Origin: Fodinicurvata fenggangensis DSM 21160
Lineage (GTDB): Bacteria; Pseudomonadota; Alphaproteobacteria; Kiloniellales; DSM-21159
Length of the DNA stretch: 32,328 nucleotides
NCBI RefSeq assembly: GCF_000686045.1
Contig: NZ_JMLV01000019.1
Location: 1-32,328, forward strand
Reading direction: 5' to 3'
The notes beneath the pieces were generated by a model. It was not told the origin of the DNA and ran no database searches. It worked only from the letters and a program-made list of their open reading frames with translations. Position numbers and translations under genes: made by a program. Below, one piece after another: positions 7,925 to 16,094 of the stretch (within the stretch, counting starts at the first letter, position 1; every line of letters begins with the position of its first letter).

Positions 7925-8707
7925 TCAGCGTGCCGTCCAGCCTCCGTCCAGGGTCACGGGCACGCCCGTCATGGTGTCGGCCGCCGGCGAACAGAGGTAC
8001 AGGGCCGTCGCCCCAAGCTGCTCGACCGTCACGAACTGATGATGCGGCATCTTTTCGGACAGGAGGATCTTCTTGGCTTCCTCCTGATCGACACCCTGCT
8101 TTTCCGCAATGGCATCCACCTGCTTCTGTACCAAGGGGGTCAGGACCCAGCCCGGACAGATGGCATTGCAGGTGATGCCGCTGTTGGCGGTTTCCAGGGC
8201 CGTCACCTTGGTCAGCCCCATGACGCCATGCTTCGCCGCCACATAGGCGGATTTCTTCTCGGACGCCACAAGGCCATGAGCCGAGGCAATGTTGATGATA
8301 CGGCCCCAGCCCTGGCTGCGCATGGAAGGCAGGGCAAGCCGCGTGGTATGGAATACAGACGACAGGTTCAGGGAAATGACCGCATCCCATTTCTCCGGCG
8401 GGAAATCCTCCAGGGAATCCACATGCTGGATGCCCGCATTGTTGACCAGGATGTCCACCCCGCCGAAATCGGCTTCGATACGGCGCATCATCTCCTCGAT
8501 CGCCGTACTGTCCATCAGGTCTGCGTCCTCGTAGCCAACGGACATTCCGTGGCGCGAGCGCAGGTCCTCCTTCAACTGTTCGATTTCCTGCGGATCACCA
8601 AAACCGTTCAGGACGATATTGGCTCCTTCCATGGCGAACGCCTCGGCAATTCCCTTGCCGATCCCGCTGGTGGAACCGGTCACCAGCACTGTCTTGCCCT
8701 TAACCAC
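7925..8707 (-). CDS. bdhA: D-3-hydroxybutyrate dehydrogenase (SDR family)
   Basis: 260 residues from a GTG at 8707 with AAAGGAG 6 bases upstream. Interconverts D-3-hydroxybutyrate and acetoacetate with NAD in the cytoplasm, the step linking polyhydroxybutyrate breakdown to central metabolism. The SDR core is complete: TGSTSGIG (10-17), NNAG (89-92), and the catalytic set N114, S142, Y155 and K159. The residues known to hold the carboxylate substrate in characterised hydroxybutyrate dehydrogenases (Gln94, His144, Lys152, Gln196, and nearby Trp187) are all at the matching positions, which supports the specific call over a generic SDR. It is convergent with DUF429 and divergent from a small membrane protein gene. 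Confidence 0.93.
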   Translation of the reverse strand: MVKGKTVLVTGSTSGIGKGIAEAFAMEGANIVLNGFGDPQEIEQLKEDLRSRHGMSVGYEDADLMDSTAIEEMMRRIEADFGGVDILVNNAGIQHVDSLEDFPPEKWDAVISLNLSSVFHTTRLALPSMRSQGWGRIINIASAHGLVASEKKSAYVAAKHGVMGLTKVTALETANSGITCNAICPGWVLTPLVQKQVDAIAEKQGVDQEEAKKILLSEKMPHHQFVTVEQLGATALYLCSPAADTMTGVPVTLDGGWTAR

Positions 8708-8812
8708 GCGTCACTCCTTTCCAAACTGTCCTCGTTCGTTTGACGACCTGCACCAGAACAGCCTTCTCGACGGGCTCTGGTCAAGGACGAAGGAAAGAGT
8801 CATCCTGTCATC

Positions 8813-9037
8813 ATGATGGAAAGCTTGGTCGCCTGGACGATACTGACGCTCGGCTGGCTGCTGCCGCTTGTGCATGTAACGCTGTCTTCCAGGGGCGGCC
8901 CCTGGCATGCACCGCAAGGAACGGGCTGCCCGCTCAGCCCGCGTCTGGGCTGGCTGGTTCTTGTGCTTCTGGCCGGCCCATTGGGCTGGCTGCTCTTCAT
9001 GAGGTCCCGGGGAAAGTCGCCGCGTGTCAGGTCTTGA
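8813..9037 (+). CDS. Small membrane protein of unknown function
   Basis: 74 residues, starting with two ATG codons (8813 and 8816). Two hydrophobic stretches are visible: residues 5-24 (LVAWTILTLGWLLPLVHVTL) and about 45-62 (LGWLVLVLLAGPLGWLLF), with a positively charged end (RSRGKSPRVRS) that would sit in the cytoplasm. No family is recognised. It is divergent from bdhA, and its last 11 bases overlap the 3' end of the convergent DUF1192 gene. No clear ribosome site is seen, so the start is uncertain. The two-helix pattern is the main reason to believe it is coding. Confidence 0.5.
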   Translation: MMESLVAWTILTLGWLLPLVHVTLSSRGGPWHAPQGTGCPLSPRLGWLVLVLLAGPLGWLLFMRSRGKSPRVRS

Positions 9038-9215
9038 ACAGCTCCGACGCCGCACTGAGATGCGTGCTCTTGGCGGAGATCTTCTCCTTGACTCGCTCCA
9101 TCTCTGCCTCAAGCTCTGACAGGTAATCCTTGAGTTCCGCGATGCCCATCAATTCCAGATCACGCCCGACAGGCAAGCCGCGCCGCGGCAGCTCTTCTTC
9201 CGGATCCATCTCCAT
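9027..9215 (-). CDS. DUF1192 family small coiled-coil protein
   Basis: 62 residues. The pattern DLELMGIAELKDYLSELEAE (residues 19-38) followed by MERVKEKISAKSTHLSAASELF matches DUF1192, a short alphaproteobacterial family with a helix predicted to form a coiled coil. Its function is not known. ATG 9215 is preceded by GGAGATGAAGG; a second ATG (9209, third codon) is also possible. It is divergent from the quinone oxidoreductase gene, a pairing often seen in this bacterial class together with trcR. The 3' end overlaps the convergent small membrane protein gene by 11 bases. Confidence 0.8.
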   Translation of the reverse strand: MEMDPEEELPRRGLPVGRDLELMGIAELKDYLSELEAEMERVKEKISAKSTHLSAASELFKT

Positions 9216-9321
9216 CCTTCATCTCCAAGCCATTGACCACCACCTCGAAGCCTGATCGATTTCAACACAGAACCGTGTTTCTCTTCAATGGAGGAGACTC
9301 CAGCAGGGAGCCAGACCACAG

Positions 9322-10347
9322 ATGACAGACTCCGCTCAGATCCAGATTCCGACCCAGATGAACGCCATCGAGATTGCCGAACCAGGCGGCCCCGAGGCCT
9401 TGAAAATGACCCAGCGCCCCGTACCGCAGCCCGGCCCCGGCGAAGTCCTGGTCGAAGTGGCCGCAGCCGGCGTCAACCGTCCGGACGTCATGCAGCGCCA
9501 GGGCGCCTATGCCCCCCCTCCAGGCGCATCCGACCTGCCCGGACTGGAAATGGCGGGCCGCATTGTCGCCTGCGGGGACGGTGTGGAGTCCTTCCGGATC
9601 GGCGACCAGGTCTGTGCACTGGTGACCGGTGGTGGCTATGCCGAATACTGCGTGGCCCCTGCTGCGCAATGCCTGCCGATTCCGAAGGGCTTCTCCCTTC
9701 TCGAGGGGGCAGCCCTGCCAGAAACCTTCTTCACGGTCTGGTCCAATGTCTTCGACCGCGGCGGCCTGGAACCCGGACAGAAACTTCTGGTGCATGGCGG
9801 CTCTTCGGGCATCGGCACCACCGCCATCCAGATGGTCTCGGCCCTTGGCGGTGAAGTTTACGTGACCGCCGGCAGCGAGGAGAAATGCCGCTTCTGCGAG
9901 GAGCTGGGCGCAAAACGGGCGATCAACTATAAAAGCCAGGACTTCGTCGAGGCCATCAAGGAAGAAACCGGCAAGGAAGGCGTCGATGTCGTGCTCGACA
10001 TGGTTGGCGGCAGCTATATCCCGCGCAACATCGACTGCCTGAAACCCGAAGGCAGACTGGTCTTCATTGCCTTCCTTGGCGGACCGAAGGCCGAGGTGAA
10101 CTTCGGCAAGGTGATGATGAAGCGCCTGACGATCACCGGCTCAACCCTGCGCGCGCGCGACGTGACCTTCAAGGCGGCCATTGCCGCCGCGCTGCAAAGC
10201 CGTGTCTGGCCCCTGCTGGACCAGGGGCGGGTGAAACCTGTCATACATAGCCGCTTCCCCCTGGCCCAGGCCAGCGAGGCCCATGCCCTGATGGAATCCA
10301 GCACGCATATCGGCAAGATCATGCTCGACGTAAGGAGCGAAAGCTGA
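9322..10347 (+). CDS. NAD(P)H:quinone oxidoreductase, zinc-free MDR family (PIG3/Qor-like)
   Basis: 341 residues. An N-terminal GroES-like domain (MNAIEIAEPGGPEALKMTQR, then GVNRPDVMQRQGAY) is followed by a Rossmann domain with LLVHGGSSGIGTTAIQMVSA (about residues 155-174), the NADPH-binding motif of zinc-free quinone oxidoreductases. The GYAEYC and LPETFFTVWSNVF segments fit the PIG3 (TIGR02824-like) subgroup. The zinc-ligand Cys/His set of alcohol dehydrogenases is absent. It reduces quinones or other electrophiles in the cytoplasm; the physiological substrate is unknown. ATG 9322 is used here; ATG 9358 (residue 13), where the conserved domain starts, is an alternative. It lies upstream of trcR. 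Confidence 0.9.
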   Translation: MTDSAQIQIPTQMNAIEIAEPGGPEALKMTQRPVPQPGPGEVLVEVAAAGVNRPDVMQRQGAYAPPPGASDLPGLEMAGRIVACGDGVESFRIGDQVCALVTGGGYAEYCVAPAAQCLPIPKGFSLLEGAALPETFFTVWSNVFDRGGLEPGQKLLVHGGSSGIGTTAIQMVSALGGEVYVTAGSEEKCRFCEELGAKRAINYKSQDFVEAIKEETGKEGVDVVLDMVGGSYIPRNIDCLKPEGRLVFIAFLGGPKAEVNFGKVMMKRLTITGSTLRARDVTFKAAIAAALQSRVWPLLDQGRVKPVIHSRFPLAQASEAHALMESSTHIGKIMLDVRSES

Positions 10348-10501
10348 GATTCTGCGTTGCTTAGTGTGTTTTAGGGCTTTTACCATCGGATAGGGCGTTC
10401 TATATAGCGCAGTGTAGAAGTTTCCTGACACCTTGAAAACGTCGCCTTCGGGGCGATGCGGCGACGGAGGGCACCAGCTTCGTTGTCGAAGGAGAGTTTT
10501 T
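10348..10501 (+). promoter_or_regulatory. Leader/promoter region of trcR
   Basis: 154 bases between the oxidoreductase and trcR. It contains a GANTC site (GATTC, 10348-10352), the target of the alphaproteobacterial methylase CcrM, and a small hairpin TCGCC/GGCGA (10442-10456). An AAGGAGAG ribosome site precedes the start. No -35/-10 pair can be assigned with confidence. Confidence 0.4.
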
Positions 10502-11149
10502 ATGCAGCAACAGCCCCTTATGCCAAAAGCCACGGCGGTCTGGTTGATCGAGAACACCAGCCTGACCTTCGAGCAGATTGCCAACTTCTGTGGCCTTCAC
10601 AAGCTGGAGATCCAGGGAATTGCCGATGGCGAGGTTGCAGCCGGTATCCAGGGCCTGGACCCCATTGCCAACAGCCAGTTGACCAAGGAAGAAATCGAAC
10701 TGGCCCAGCAGGACCCCAAGCGGCGCCTGCGCATGCTGGTTCAGGATCTGCCCAAGCCGGCCAAGCGTTCCAAGGGCCCGCGCTACACCCCGGTGGCCAA
10801 GCGCCAGGACAAGCCCGACGCCATCGCCTGGCTTCTGCGCAACCATCCGGAACTGAAGGACAGCCAGATCGTCAAGCTGATCGGCACGACCAAGGCCACG
10901 ATCCAGTCCATTCGGGACCGCAGCCACTGGAATGCGTCGAACATCCGCCCAAAGGATCCGGTTCTTCTTGGCCTCTGCACACAGTCAGAGCTGAACGCCA
11001 TGATCGAGAAGGCCCAGAAGGACGCCGAGCGTAGTGGAAAGAGCGTGCCCAAGGCCGTGGAACCCTTCGAAGCCGAAGGCCAGGAGGAACCCACGGAAAG
11101 CGACGAGGCCAGCCGTCACGACTACAGCATCTTCAAGTTGCCTGATTAA
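10502..11149 (+). CDS. trcR: Cell-cycle transcriptional regulator TrcR (DUF1013)
   Basis: 215 residues from ATG 10502, with AAGGAGAG 6 bases upstream. The start MQQQPLMPKATAVWLIENT and the following SLTFEQIANFCGLHKLEIQG helix-turn-helix (residues 19-38) are the DUF1013 signature. A second helix-turn-helix-like part, DAIAWLLRNHPELKDSQIVK and IGTTKATIQSIRDRSHWN (about 107-145), follows, then an acidic tail. TrcR proteins are alphaproteobacterial RNA-polymerase-associated regulators linked to cell-cycle control and the ctrA circuit. The gene has its own leader and a strong terminator right after it, so it can be transcribed alone. The DUF1192/quinone oxidoreductase neighbours match its usual context. 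Confidence 0.93.
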   Translation: MQQQPLMPKATAVWLIENTSLTFEQIANFCGLHKLEIQGIADGEVAAGIQGLDPIANSQLTKEEIELAQQDPKRRLRMLVQDLPKPAKRSKGPRYTPVAKRQDKPDAIAWLLRNHPELKDSQIVKLIGTTKATIQSIRDRSHWNASNIRPKDPVLLGLCTQSELNAMIEKAQKDAERSGKSVPKAVEPFEAEGQEEPTESDEASRHDYSIFKLPD

Positions 11150-11174
11150 GAGGCAAGGCCTGCTATACGAAGGA

Positions 11175-11214
11175 AGGAAGGGCGGCCCCCTTGGAGGCCG
11201 CCCTTCCTGTTTTT
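11175..11214 (+). terminator. Intrinsic terminator of trcR
   Basis: AGGAAGGGCGGCC (11175-11187) pairs perfectly with GGCCGCCCTTCCT (11196-11208), 13 pairs with loop CCCTTGGA, followed by GTTTTT. It lies between trcR and the convergent SDR gene. Confidence 0.93.
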
Positions 11215-11232
11215 CCGCTGGCCGTTTCCGCT

Positions 11233-12009
11233 CTACTTCTTGACCGGAACCGTGTAGTTCAGGGCCAGGCGGCCACCATCGGGATAGATGGTCTGCCCGG
11301 TGATGTAGCTGGATTCCTCGCTGGCCAGGAAGACGGCAACAGAGCCGATTTCCGAGGGGTCACCGACACGCCCCATCGGTGTGCGCGACAGGATGCCCTC
11401 CATCTTGGCCGGATCGTTGGCGACTTTCTCGAAGACTTCGGTATGGATCGAGCCCGGACCGATGGCATTCACGCGAATGTTCTTGTCGGCCAGGGACAAG
11501 GCCATCGACTTGGTCAGCTGGTTCACGCCACCCTTGGACACCACATAGGGTGTGATGGTTGGGATCGCCATGACACCATTGACCGAGGACATGTTGATGA
11601 TCGTACCTCCCGTGCCCTGCTCCACCATCTGGCGGGCTGCCGCCTGGCCGGTCAGGAACACGCCTTTCAGGTTCACGCGCAGGACTCGATCCCAGTCCTC
11701 TTCCTCCAACTCAAGGAAATCGCAGGCATGAACGATTCCGGCATTGGCAATGGCGATATCGAGCTTTCCGAAAGCCTCGACAGAGCGTGCCACCAGCGCC
11801 TCGACTTCTTTCTTGTCACCAACGTCACAGGTGACGAAAATGGCTTCTCCACCATCACCGCGGATCGACTCGGCCGCGGCCTCGCCGCGCTCAGCCGCCA
11901 CGTCGGCCATGACAACCTTGGCTCCTTCCTTTGCCAGGCTCTTTGCGCAAGCCAGGCCGATACCGGCAGCGGCGCCGGTGACAAGAGCGACTTTGTTCTC
12001 AAGACGCAT
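11233..12009 (-). CDS. Short-chain dehydrogenase/reductase, NAD-type
   Basis: 258 residues; ATG 12009 has AAGGA about 9 bases upstream. Classical SDR: TGAAAGIG (11-18), Asp36 at the end of the second strand (favours NAD over NADP), NAG (89-91), N113, and the catalytic S142, Y155 and K159 in MSSVNG and TPYVVSKGG. The C-terminal YITGQTIYPDGG segment is typical of glucose-1-dehydrogenase/FabG-like SDRs. The substrate is not predictable from sequence. It is transcribed toward the trcR terminator and is divergent from the DUF2786-like gene. The 5' region between the two (12010-12168) has no further gene. Confidence 0.9.
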   Translation of the reverse strand: MRLENKVALVTGAAAGIGLACAKSLAKEGAKVVMADVAAERGEAAAESIRGDGGEAIFVTCDVGDKKEVEALVARSVEAFGKLDIAIANAGIVHACDFLELEEEDWDRVLRVNLKGVFLTGQAAARQMVEQGTGGTIINMSSVNGVMAIPTITPYVVSKGGVNQLTKSMALSLADKNIRVNAIGPGSIHTEVFEKVANDPAKMEGILSRTPMGRVGDPSEIGSVAVFLASEESSYITGQTIYPDGGRLALNYTVPVKK

Positions 12010-12168
12010 GGGTGTTTATCCTTCAGTTGTTCTGTTGTACGGGAAGGCACGCTGCCACGCTCGGGCCGCAGTCTCAACACTTCTGCCTCAACACCTCTGC
12101 CGGTCCGTCACGAACGCCTGCATACCTGTTGCAGCCCACCGGCCTATTCGGGTTAAACTGAACATACA

Positions 12169-12729
12169 ATGAGCGATAGCTTCACCCCCGACAAACGCGA
12201 AAGATTTCGCAAGCTGCTGACCCTTGCGTCCGAAAGTCCCTATGATGGCGAACGGACGGCCGCATTGGAAGCCGCCAAGCGCCTGGCATCTTCACTCGGC
12301 ATGGACCTGGAGGAGGCCGCCCGGGCTTGCCGCCAGGACAGCTTCGAGGACGATCCCGTGGAACAGCGTGCGCGGGAGGATCGTGAGGCCGATGCAAGGA
12401 CTCGCCGTGCAAACCAGGCGTGGATGTGGCGCACATACGCCGCCTATGCCTATGACGCGGCGGCCAGCCGCATGCGCCAGCAGCGGCGCGAGGAAATCCA
12501 GAAGCAGCAGGAGGCCGAGGAACAGCAACGCCGGACCGAACGGCTGTGGCGCGCCGGTAACCATCGCAGCAGCACACGCCAGCGTCCGCGCAAGGACTTC
12601 GCCCGCGCCCTGATCCGGGAAACCGCGCTGCCCCTATCCGAGATTGCGGAGATCACGGGGCTCAGCATGCGCAACATCGTTGAGCTGAAACTGAAGATGC
12701 GTCCCCACGCGACGGCTGCCGGCGAGTAA
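12169..12729 (+). CDS. DUF2786-like protein with C-terminal helix-turn-helix
   Basis: 186 residues. Residues 9-50 (KRERFRKLLTLASESPYDGE, then RTAALEAAKRLASSLGMDLEEAA) resemble the N-terminal DUF2786 domain found in phage- and plasmid-related proteins. The middle (about 95-130) is rich in Gln, Glu and Arg and likely helical or coiled-coil. The C-terminus (ETALPLSEIAEITGLSMRNI, about 151-170) reads as a helix-turn-helix. The combination suggests a DNA-binding protein of unknown role. It is divergent from the SDR gene. No strong ribosome site precedes ATG 12169. No terminator is seen after it; 12730-12990 holds no gene that can be supported. Confidence 0.7.
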   Translation: MSDSFTPDKRERFRKLLTLASESPYDGERTAALEAAKRLASSLGMDLEEAARACRQDSFEDDPVEQRAREDREADARTRRANQAWMWRTYAAYAYDAAASRMRQQRREEIQKQQEAEEQQRRTERLWRAGNHRSSTRQRPRKDFARALIRETALPLSEIAEITGLSMRNIVELKLKMRPHATAAGE

Positions 12730-12994
12730 GGCCATACCCCCTGACAGGTTTCACCTGCTTCCGGCACAGCCTTTCCGTGTCGTTCTTGCAGAAACGAGGT
12801 AGGCGGCCCTGCACGGCACGGTCAGAGCTTCCACGCCGCCCGCTCCACAAATAACACATCAAACGCAAGTCCCTGTGGCGTCCAGGCTGATTCCCCTCCT
12901 CGTCGACTGAACTTCCTGGAAACAACTTATAGCAGCATTCCTGCTTGACGATATTGTCCGTCATGGGAAAACATGGGGTCTTTATGAATGGAGC

Positions 12995-13145
12995 GCTCGT
13001 CATCCCCGACGAGCCAGACGGCATACGCACCCCGACTTGCCTGGGCCTGCCGAGGCCTGATGGGGTGCATCACACAAGTCCAGGAAAACTGGACCAGATG
13101 GGAGACTCGCGGATTCTTATCCAGCCGATACCCATAGGGGAGGAA
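12995..13145 (+). promoter_or_regulatory. Hairpin-rich leader of the lactonase gene
   Basis: Consecutive structures precede the start codon. Stem 1 is GCTCGTC/GACGAGC (12995-13001, 13008-13014) with loop ATCCCC. Stem 2 is GCACCCC/GGGGTGC (13027-13033, 13062-13068) enclosing GGCCT/AGGCC (13044-13048, 13053-13057). Stem 3 is GTCCAG/CTGGAC (13078-13083, 13089-13094) with loop GAAAA. A weaker pair is ATGGG/CCCAT (13098-13102, 13131-13135), ending just before the ribosome site AGGGGAGGA (13136-13144). C-runs in loop 1 and stem 2 could pair with the ribosome site. No known riboswitch class is recognised. Confidence 0.4.
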
Positions 13146-13150
13146 ACACA

Positions 13151-14296
13151 ATGCACAGAGTTCAAGCACACAAATTCCTGGACCTGGCGTCTTCGACGCA
13201 CAGCAATGGCAGTTCCGGGTCTGGCATATCTCGCCGCAATCTGCTGAAGACAGCAGGCGCCGTTGCCGCCACGACGGCGATGGCACCACATGCTCTGGCA
13301 CGGAATTTTGGCGATGATGCCGAACCGATACGCTATCCAGAACCCGACGTCGTGCAGCTGGACCCAAGGTTCACCGCCAAGATCGGCAACACGCCGATTG
13401 TCAGGCTGCACACGGGAACTCTCTGGGCCGAGGGACCGGCCTGGAACGGCGTTGGCCGCTACCTCGTCTGGAGCGACATTCCAGGCAACGAACAACTGCG
13501 TTGGCTCGAAGAGGATGAACATGTCTCCCGACAGTTCCGCTATCCCTCGCGCAACAGCAACGGCAACACCTTCGATTGGGAAGGCCGTCAGATTACCTGC
13601 GAGCACGAAACGCGGCGCGTCGTGCGCTACGAACACGATGGCAGCGTTACGCAACTTGCCGGTCCGGAGAACGGGCAGGAATTCAACGCCCCGAACGATG
13701 TGGTGGTACACCGCGAGGACGGCTCCATCTGGTTCACCGATCCCGGCTACGGCAGCCTGCTCGACTACGAGGGCACCGAGGCCGATACGGGCTCGCCACA
13801 GCCTTACCGGAAGGAAGCGGTCTATCGGATCGACCCGCAAACCGGAAATGTCGCGAAGGTCGCCGATGAGCCCTTCAAGCCGAACGGACTGTGCTTCTCG
13901 CCGGATTTCAGCATCCTCTACGTTGCCGACACCGGTGCGACCCACTATTCCGAAGCCGAAAAGATCATCTGGGCCTATGACGTCGACGGCGATACCCTGA
14001 AAAACCCGAGAACGTTCGCCGACATGACACTCGACGATCAGGCCGGGCTTGCCGACGGCATCGATTGCGACGAGGACGGCAATGTCTGGTCCAGTGCCGG
14101 ATGGGTCGGCGACGGGTACGACGGTGTCCACATCTTCGCGCCGAACGGCGATCGAATCGGCCAGATCCGCCTGCCGGAGATTTGCTCGAACCTCTGCTTC
14201 GGTGGCTCGAAGCGCAACCGCCTGTTCATGACGGGAAGTCAGTCACTCTACGCAGTCTATGTGCTGACTCACGGCGCACACGCCATGGGGGCCTGA
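13151..14296 (+). CDS. Tat-exported SMP-30/gluconolactonase-type lactonase
   Basis: 381 residues; ATG 13151 is preceded by AGGGGAGGA. A twin-arginine signal (SRRNLLK, RR at 28-29, then a hydrophobic stretch ending APHALA at about 50) marks export of a folded, metal-bound enzyme to the periplasm; the 27-residue segment before RR is long. The mature part is a six-bladed propeller of the SMP-30/gluconolaconase/LRE type. The metal-binding residues of the family are present: E94 (WAEGPAW), N182 (APNDVVV) and D302 (ADGID), and WFTDPGYG is also conserved. Family members hydrolyse sugar lactones or related esters; the substrate here is unknown. It is convergent with the GMC flavoenzyme, and its leader carries several hairpins. 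Confidence 0.9.
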   Translation: MHRVQAHKFLDLASSTHSNGSSGSGISRRNLLKTAGAVAATTAMAPHALARNFGDDAEPIRYPEPDVVQLDPRFTAKIGNTPIVRLHTGTLWAEGPAWNGVGRYLVWSDIPGNEQLRWLEEDEHVSRQFRYPSRNSNGNTFDWEGRQITCEHETRRVVRYEHDGSVTQLAGPENGQEFNAPNDVVVHREDGSIWFTDPGYGSLLDYEGTEADTGSPQPYRKEAVYRIDPQTGNVAKVADEPFKPNGLCFSPDFSILYVADTGATHYSEAEKIIWAYDVDGDTLKNPRTFADMTLDDQAGLADGIDCDEDGNVWSSAGWVGDGYDGVHIFAPNGDRIGQIRLPEICSNLCFGGSKRNRLFMTGSQSLYAVYVLTHGAHAMGA

Positions 14297-14301
14297 CAAA
14301 C

Positions 14302-14341
14302 AGAGGGGCGCCCTGCCGGCACAGACCGGTGGGGCGCCTCT
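14302..14341. terminator. Stem-loop between lactonase and GMC genes
   Basis: AGAGG and CGCCC on the left (14302-14313, with a two-base bulge) pair with GGGCG and CCTCT on the right (14332-14341). A short CCGG/CCGG pair lies inside the loop. There is no T-run, so it may work as a convergent-gene boundary rather than a classical terminator. Confidence 0.45.
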
Positions 14342-14357
14342 CGACACCCGCGAAGGC

Positions 14358-16073
14358 TCAGGACGCGCCGGCTTGCTCCGTGGCCGGACGTTCCGGTGCA
14401 GCCTCGCGCTGCTGCTCCTGCCAATCGGAAGGGGCGAATACGGGCGCTTCCGAAGGGGTCAGGGGGTCTCGACCAAGGATGTAATCCGCAGCTTTCTCGG
14501 CAAGCATGATCGTCGGTGCGTTGATATTGCCGTTGGTGACGGTGGGCATGATCGAGGAATCGACCACGCGCAGGCTGTCGATGCCATAGACGCGGCACTG
14601 CGGGTCAACCACCGCCATCGACCCAGAGCCCATGCGGCAGGTGCCGCAGGGGTGATAGGCGGTTTCCGCCGTCCGTGCGATCCATTCGTCGATCTCGTCG
14701 TCGCTCTGGACATCCTTTCCGGGAGAAAGTTCCTCGCCGCGATAGGGATCGAAGGCCGGCTGGGCGAAGATCTCCCGGGTCAGGCGCAGGCCGTTGCGAT
14801 AGGCCTGCTTGTCCTCTTCTTCCTGCAGGTAGTTGAAAACCAGTTCCGGCGCCGCCGCAGGATCCGGGGATTTCAGCCGTACCCTGCCGCGGCTCTTGGG
14901 CTTGTTGGCCCCCAGATGGACCTGGAAACCATGCCCCTTGGCGGCACTGGAGCCGTCGTAGGCGATGGCGCCGGCCAGGAAATGATATTGCAGGTCGGGG
15001 TACTTCAGTCCCGCGCGGCTGCGAATATAGCCGTTGGATTCGAAGTGATTGCTTGCCCCCAGGCCGCTCTTGAACAGCAGCCAGCGGGCACCGATCCATG
15101 CCTGTCCCAGAGGATTCAGCCAGCCGTTCAGGGTGATCTTCTGGGTGCACATCTGCTGGACCCACACTTCCAGGTGATCCTGCAGGTTCTGGCCGACACC
15201 CGGCAGGTCGTGGACGGGCTCGATGCCGTGTTCCTTCAAGTGCTCCGCCGGACCGATCCCGGAGAGCATCAGCAGTTTGGGCGAGTTGAACGCGCTGGCG
15301 GACAGGATGACCTCCCGCCGTGCCTGCACCCGCTGCGTTCTGCCATCCTTCTGGTACTCGACACCGACCGCCCGTTTGCCGTCCATCAGGATACGCGTCG
15401 TCAGGGCGTGCATCTCGACGCGCAGGTTCTGCCGCTTCATGGCGGGTTTCAGGTAGGCATTGGCGGTCGAGCAACGCACACCGTCGCGCACGGTCATGTC
15501 CATGCGGCAGAAGCCTTCCTGGCGATAGCCGTTGTAATCCCGGCTCTCGCCGTATCCCGCCTGGCGGCCAGCCTCTATGAAGGCGCGGTAGAGCGGATTC
15601 TTCATGTTATTGCCGTTGCACACGCCCAGCGGACCGCCGGTCGAGCGATATTCGTCTTCCCCGTAAATGCAATCTTCCGCGCGCTTGAAGTAAGGCAGGA
15701 CATCGGCATAGCTCCAGCCCTCGGCGCCGCGTTCGACCCATTCGTCATAGTCGCCGGCGCAGCCGCGGACATAGGCCATGCCGTTGATCGAGGAGGACCC
15801 GCCGATGACCTTGCCCCTAGCCTGGTGGATCCGCCGGCCCTGCAGGCCGGGTTCCGGCTCCGTGTGCAGTCCCCAGTCGAAGCGGGGCTTGTTCAGCGGG
15901 ATGGAAAAGGCTGTGGGCATCTGAATGTAGATGGAGTTGTCCTTGCCGCCGAATTCCAGAACAAGAACCTGGTTCTTTCCCTCCTCGGTCAAGCGGTCGG
16001 CCAGAACGGAGCCAGCCGAACCTGCCCCGACGACAATGTAATCGACAGACTGATCGAATGTCTCATCTTTCAT
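14358..16073 (-). CDS. betA: Choline dehydrogenase-like GMC flavoenzyme (BetA type)
   Basis: 571 residues, about the length of BetA. The FAD-binding GAGSAG (16-21) lies in DYIVVGAGSAGSVLADRL, followed by the GMC signatures GKVIGGSSSINGM (about 87-99) and the second signature around SPKLLMLSGIGP (264-275). The catalytic His474 lies in ETAYHPCGTCRMG, with Asn518 in NGNINAP near the end. Segments such as GASNHFESNGYIRSR and LQYHFLAGAI match bacterial choline dehydrogenases closely. It would oxidise choline to betaine aldehyde or betaine. The usual partners betB, betI and betC are not beside it, so a related amino-alcohol substrate is also possible. The start at 16073 is the first of the conserved region; GAGG lies a few bases before. 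Confidence 0.85.
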   Translation of the reverse strand: MKDETFDQSVDYIVVGAGSAGSVLADRLTEEGKNQVLVLEFGGKDNSIYIQMPTAFSIPLNKPRFDWGLHTEPEPGLQGRRIHQARGKVIGGSSSINGMAYVRGCAGDYDEWVERGAEGWSYADVLPYFKRAEDCIYGEDEYRSTGGPLGVCNGNNMKNPLYRAFIEAGRQAGYGESRDYNGYRQEGFCRMDMTVRDGVRCSTANAYLKPAMKRQNLRVEMHALTTRILMDGKRAVGVEYQKDGRTQRVQARREVILSASAFNSPKLLMLSGIGPAEHLKEHGIEPVHDLPGVGQNLQDHLEVWVQQMCTQKITLNGWLNPLGQAWIGARWLLFKSGLGASNHFESNGYIRSRAGLKYPDLQYHFLAGAIAYDGSSAAKGHGFQVHLGANKPKSRGRVRLKSPDPAAAPELVFNYLQEEEDKQAYRNGLRLTREIFAQPAFDPYRGEELSPGKDVQSDDEIDEWIARTAETAYHPCGTCRMGSGSMAVVDPQCRVYGIDSLRVVDSSIMPTVTNGNINAPTIMLAEKAADYILGRDPLTPSEAPVFAPSDWQEQQREAAPERPATEQAGAS

Positions 16074-16094
16074 CGTTTGGCTCCTCTTACCACC

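Noticed and set aside
12945-13247. 100-codon plus-strand frame upstream of and overlapping the lactonase start
   Set aside because: Runs through the hairpins of the leader and into the lactonase gene in another frame, with no protein-like pattern.
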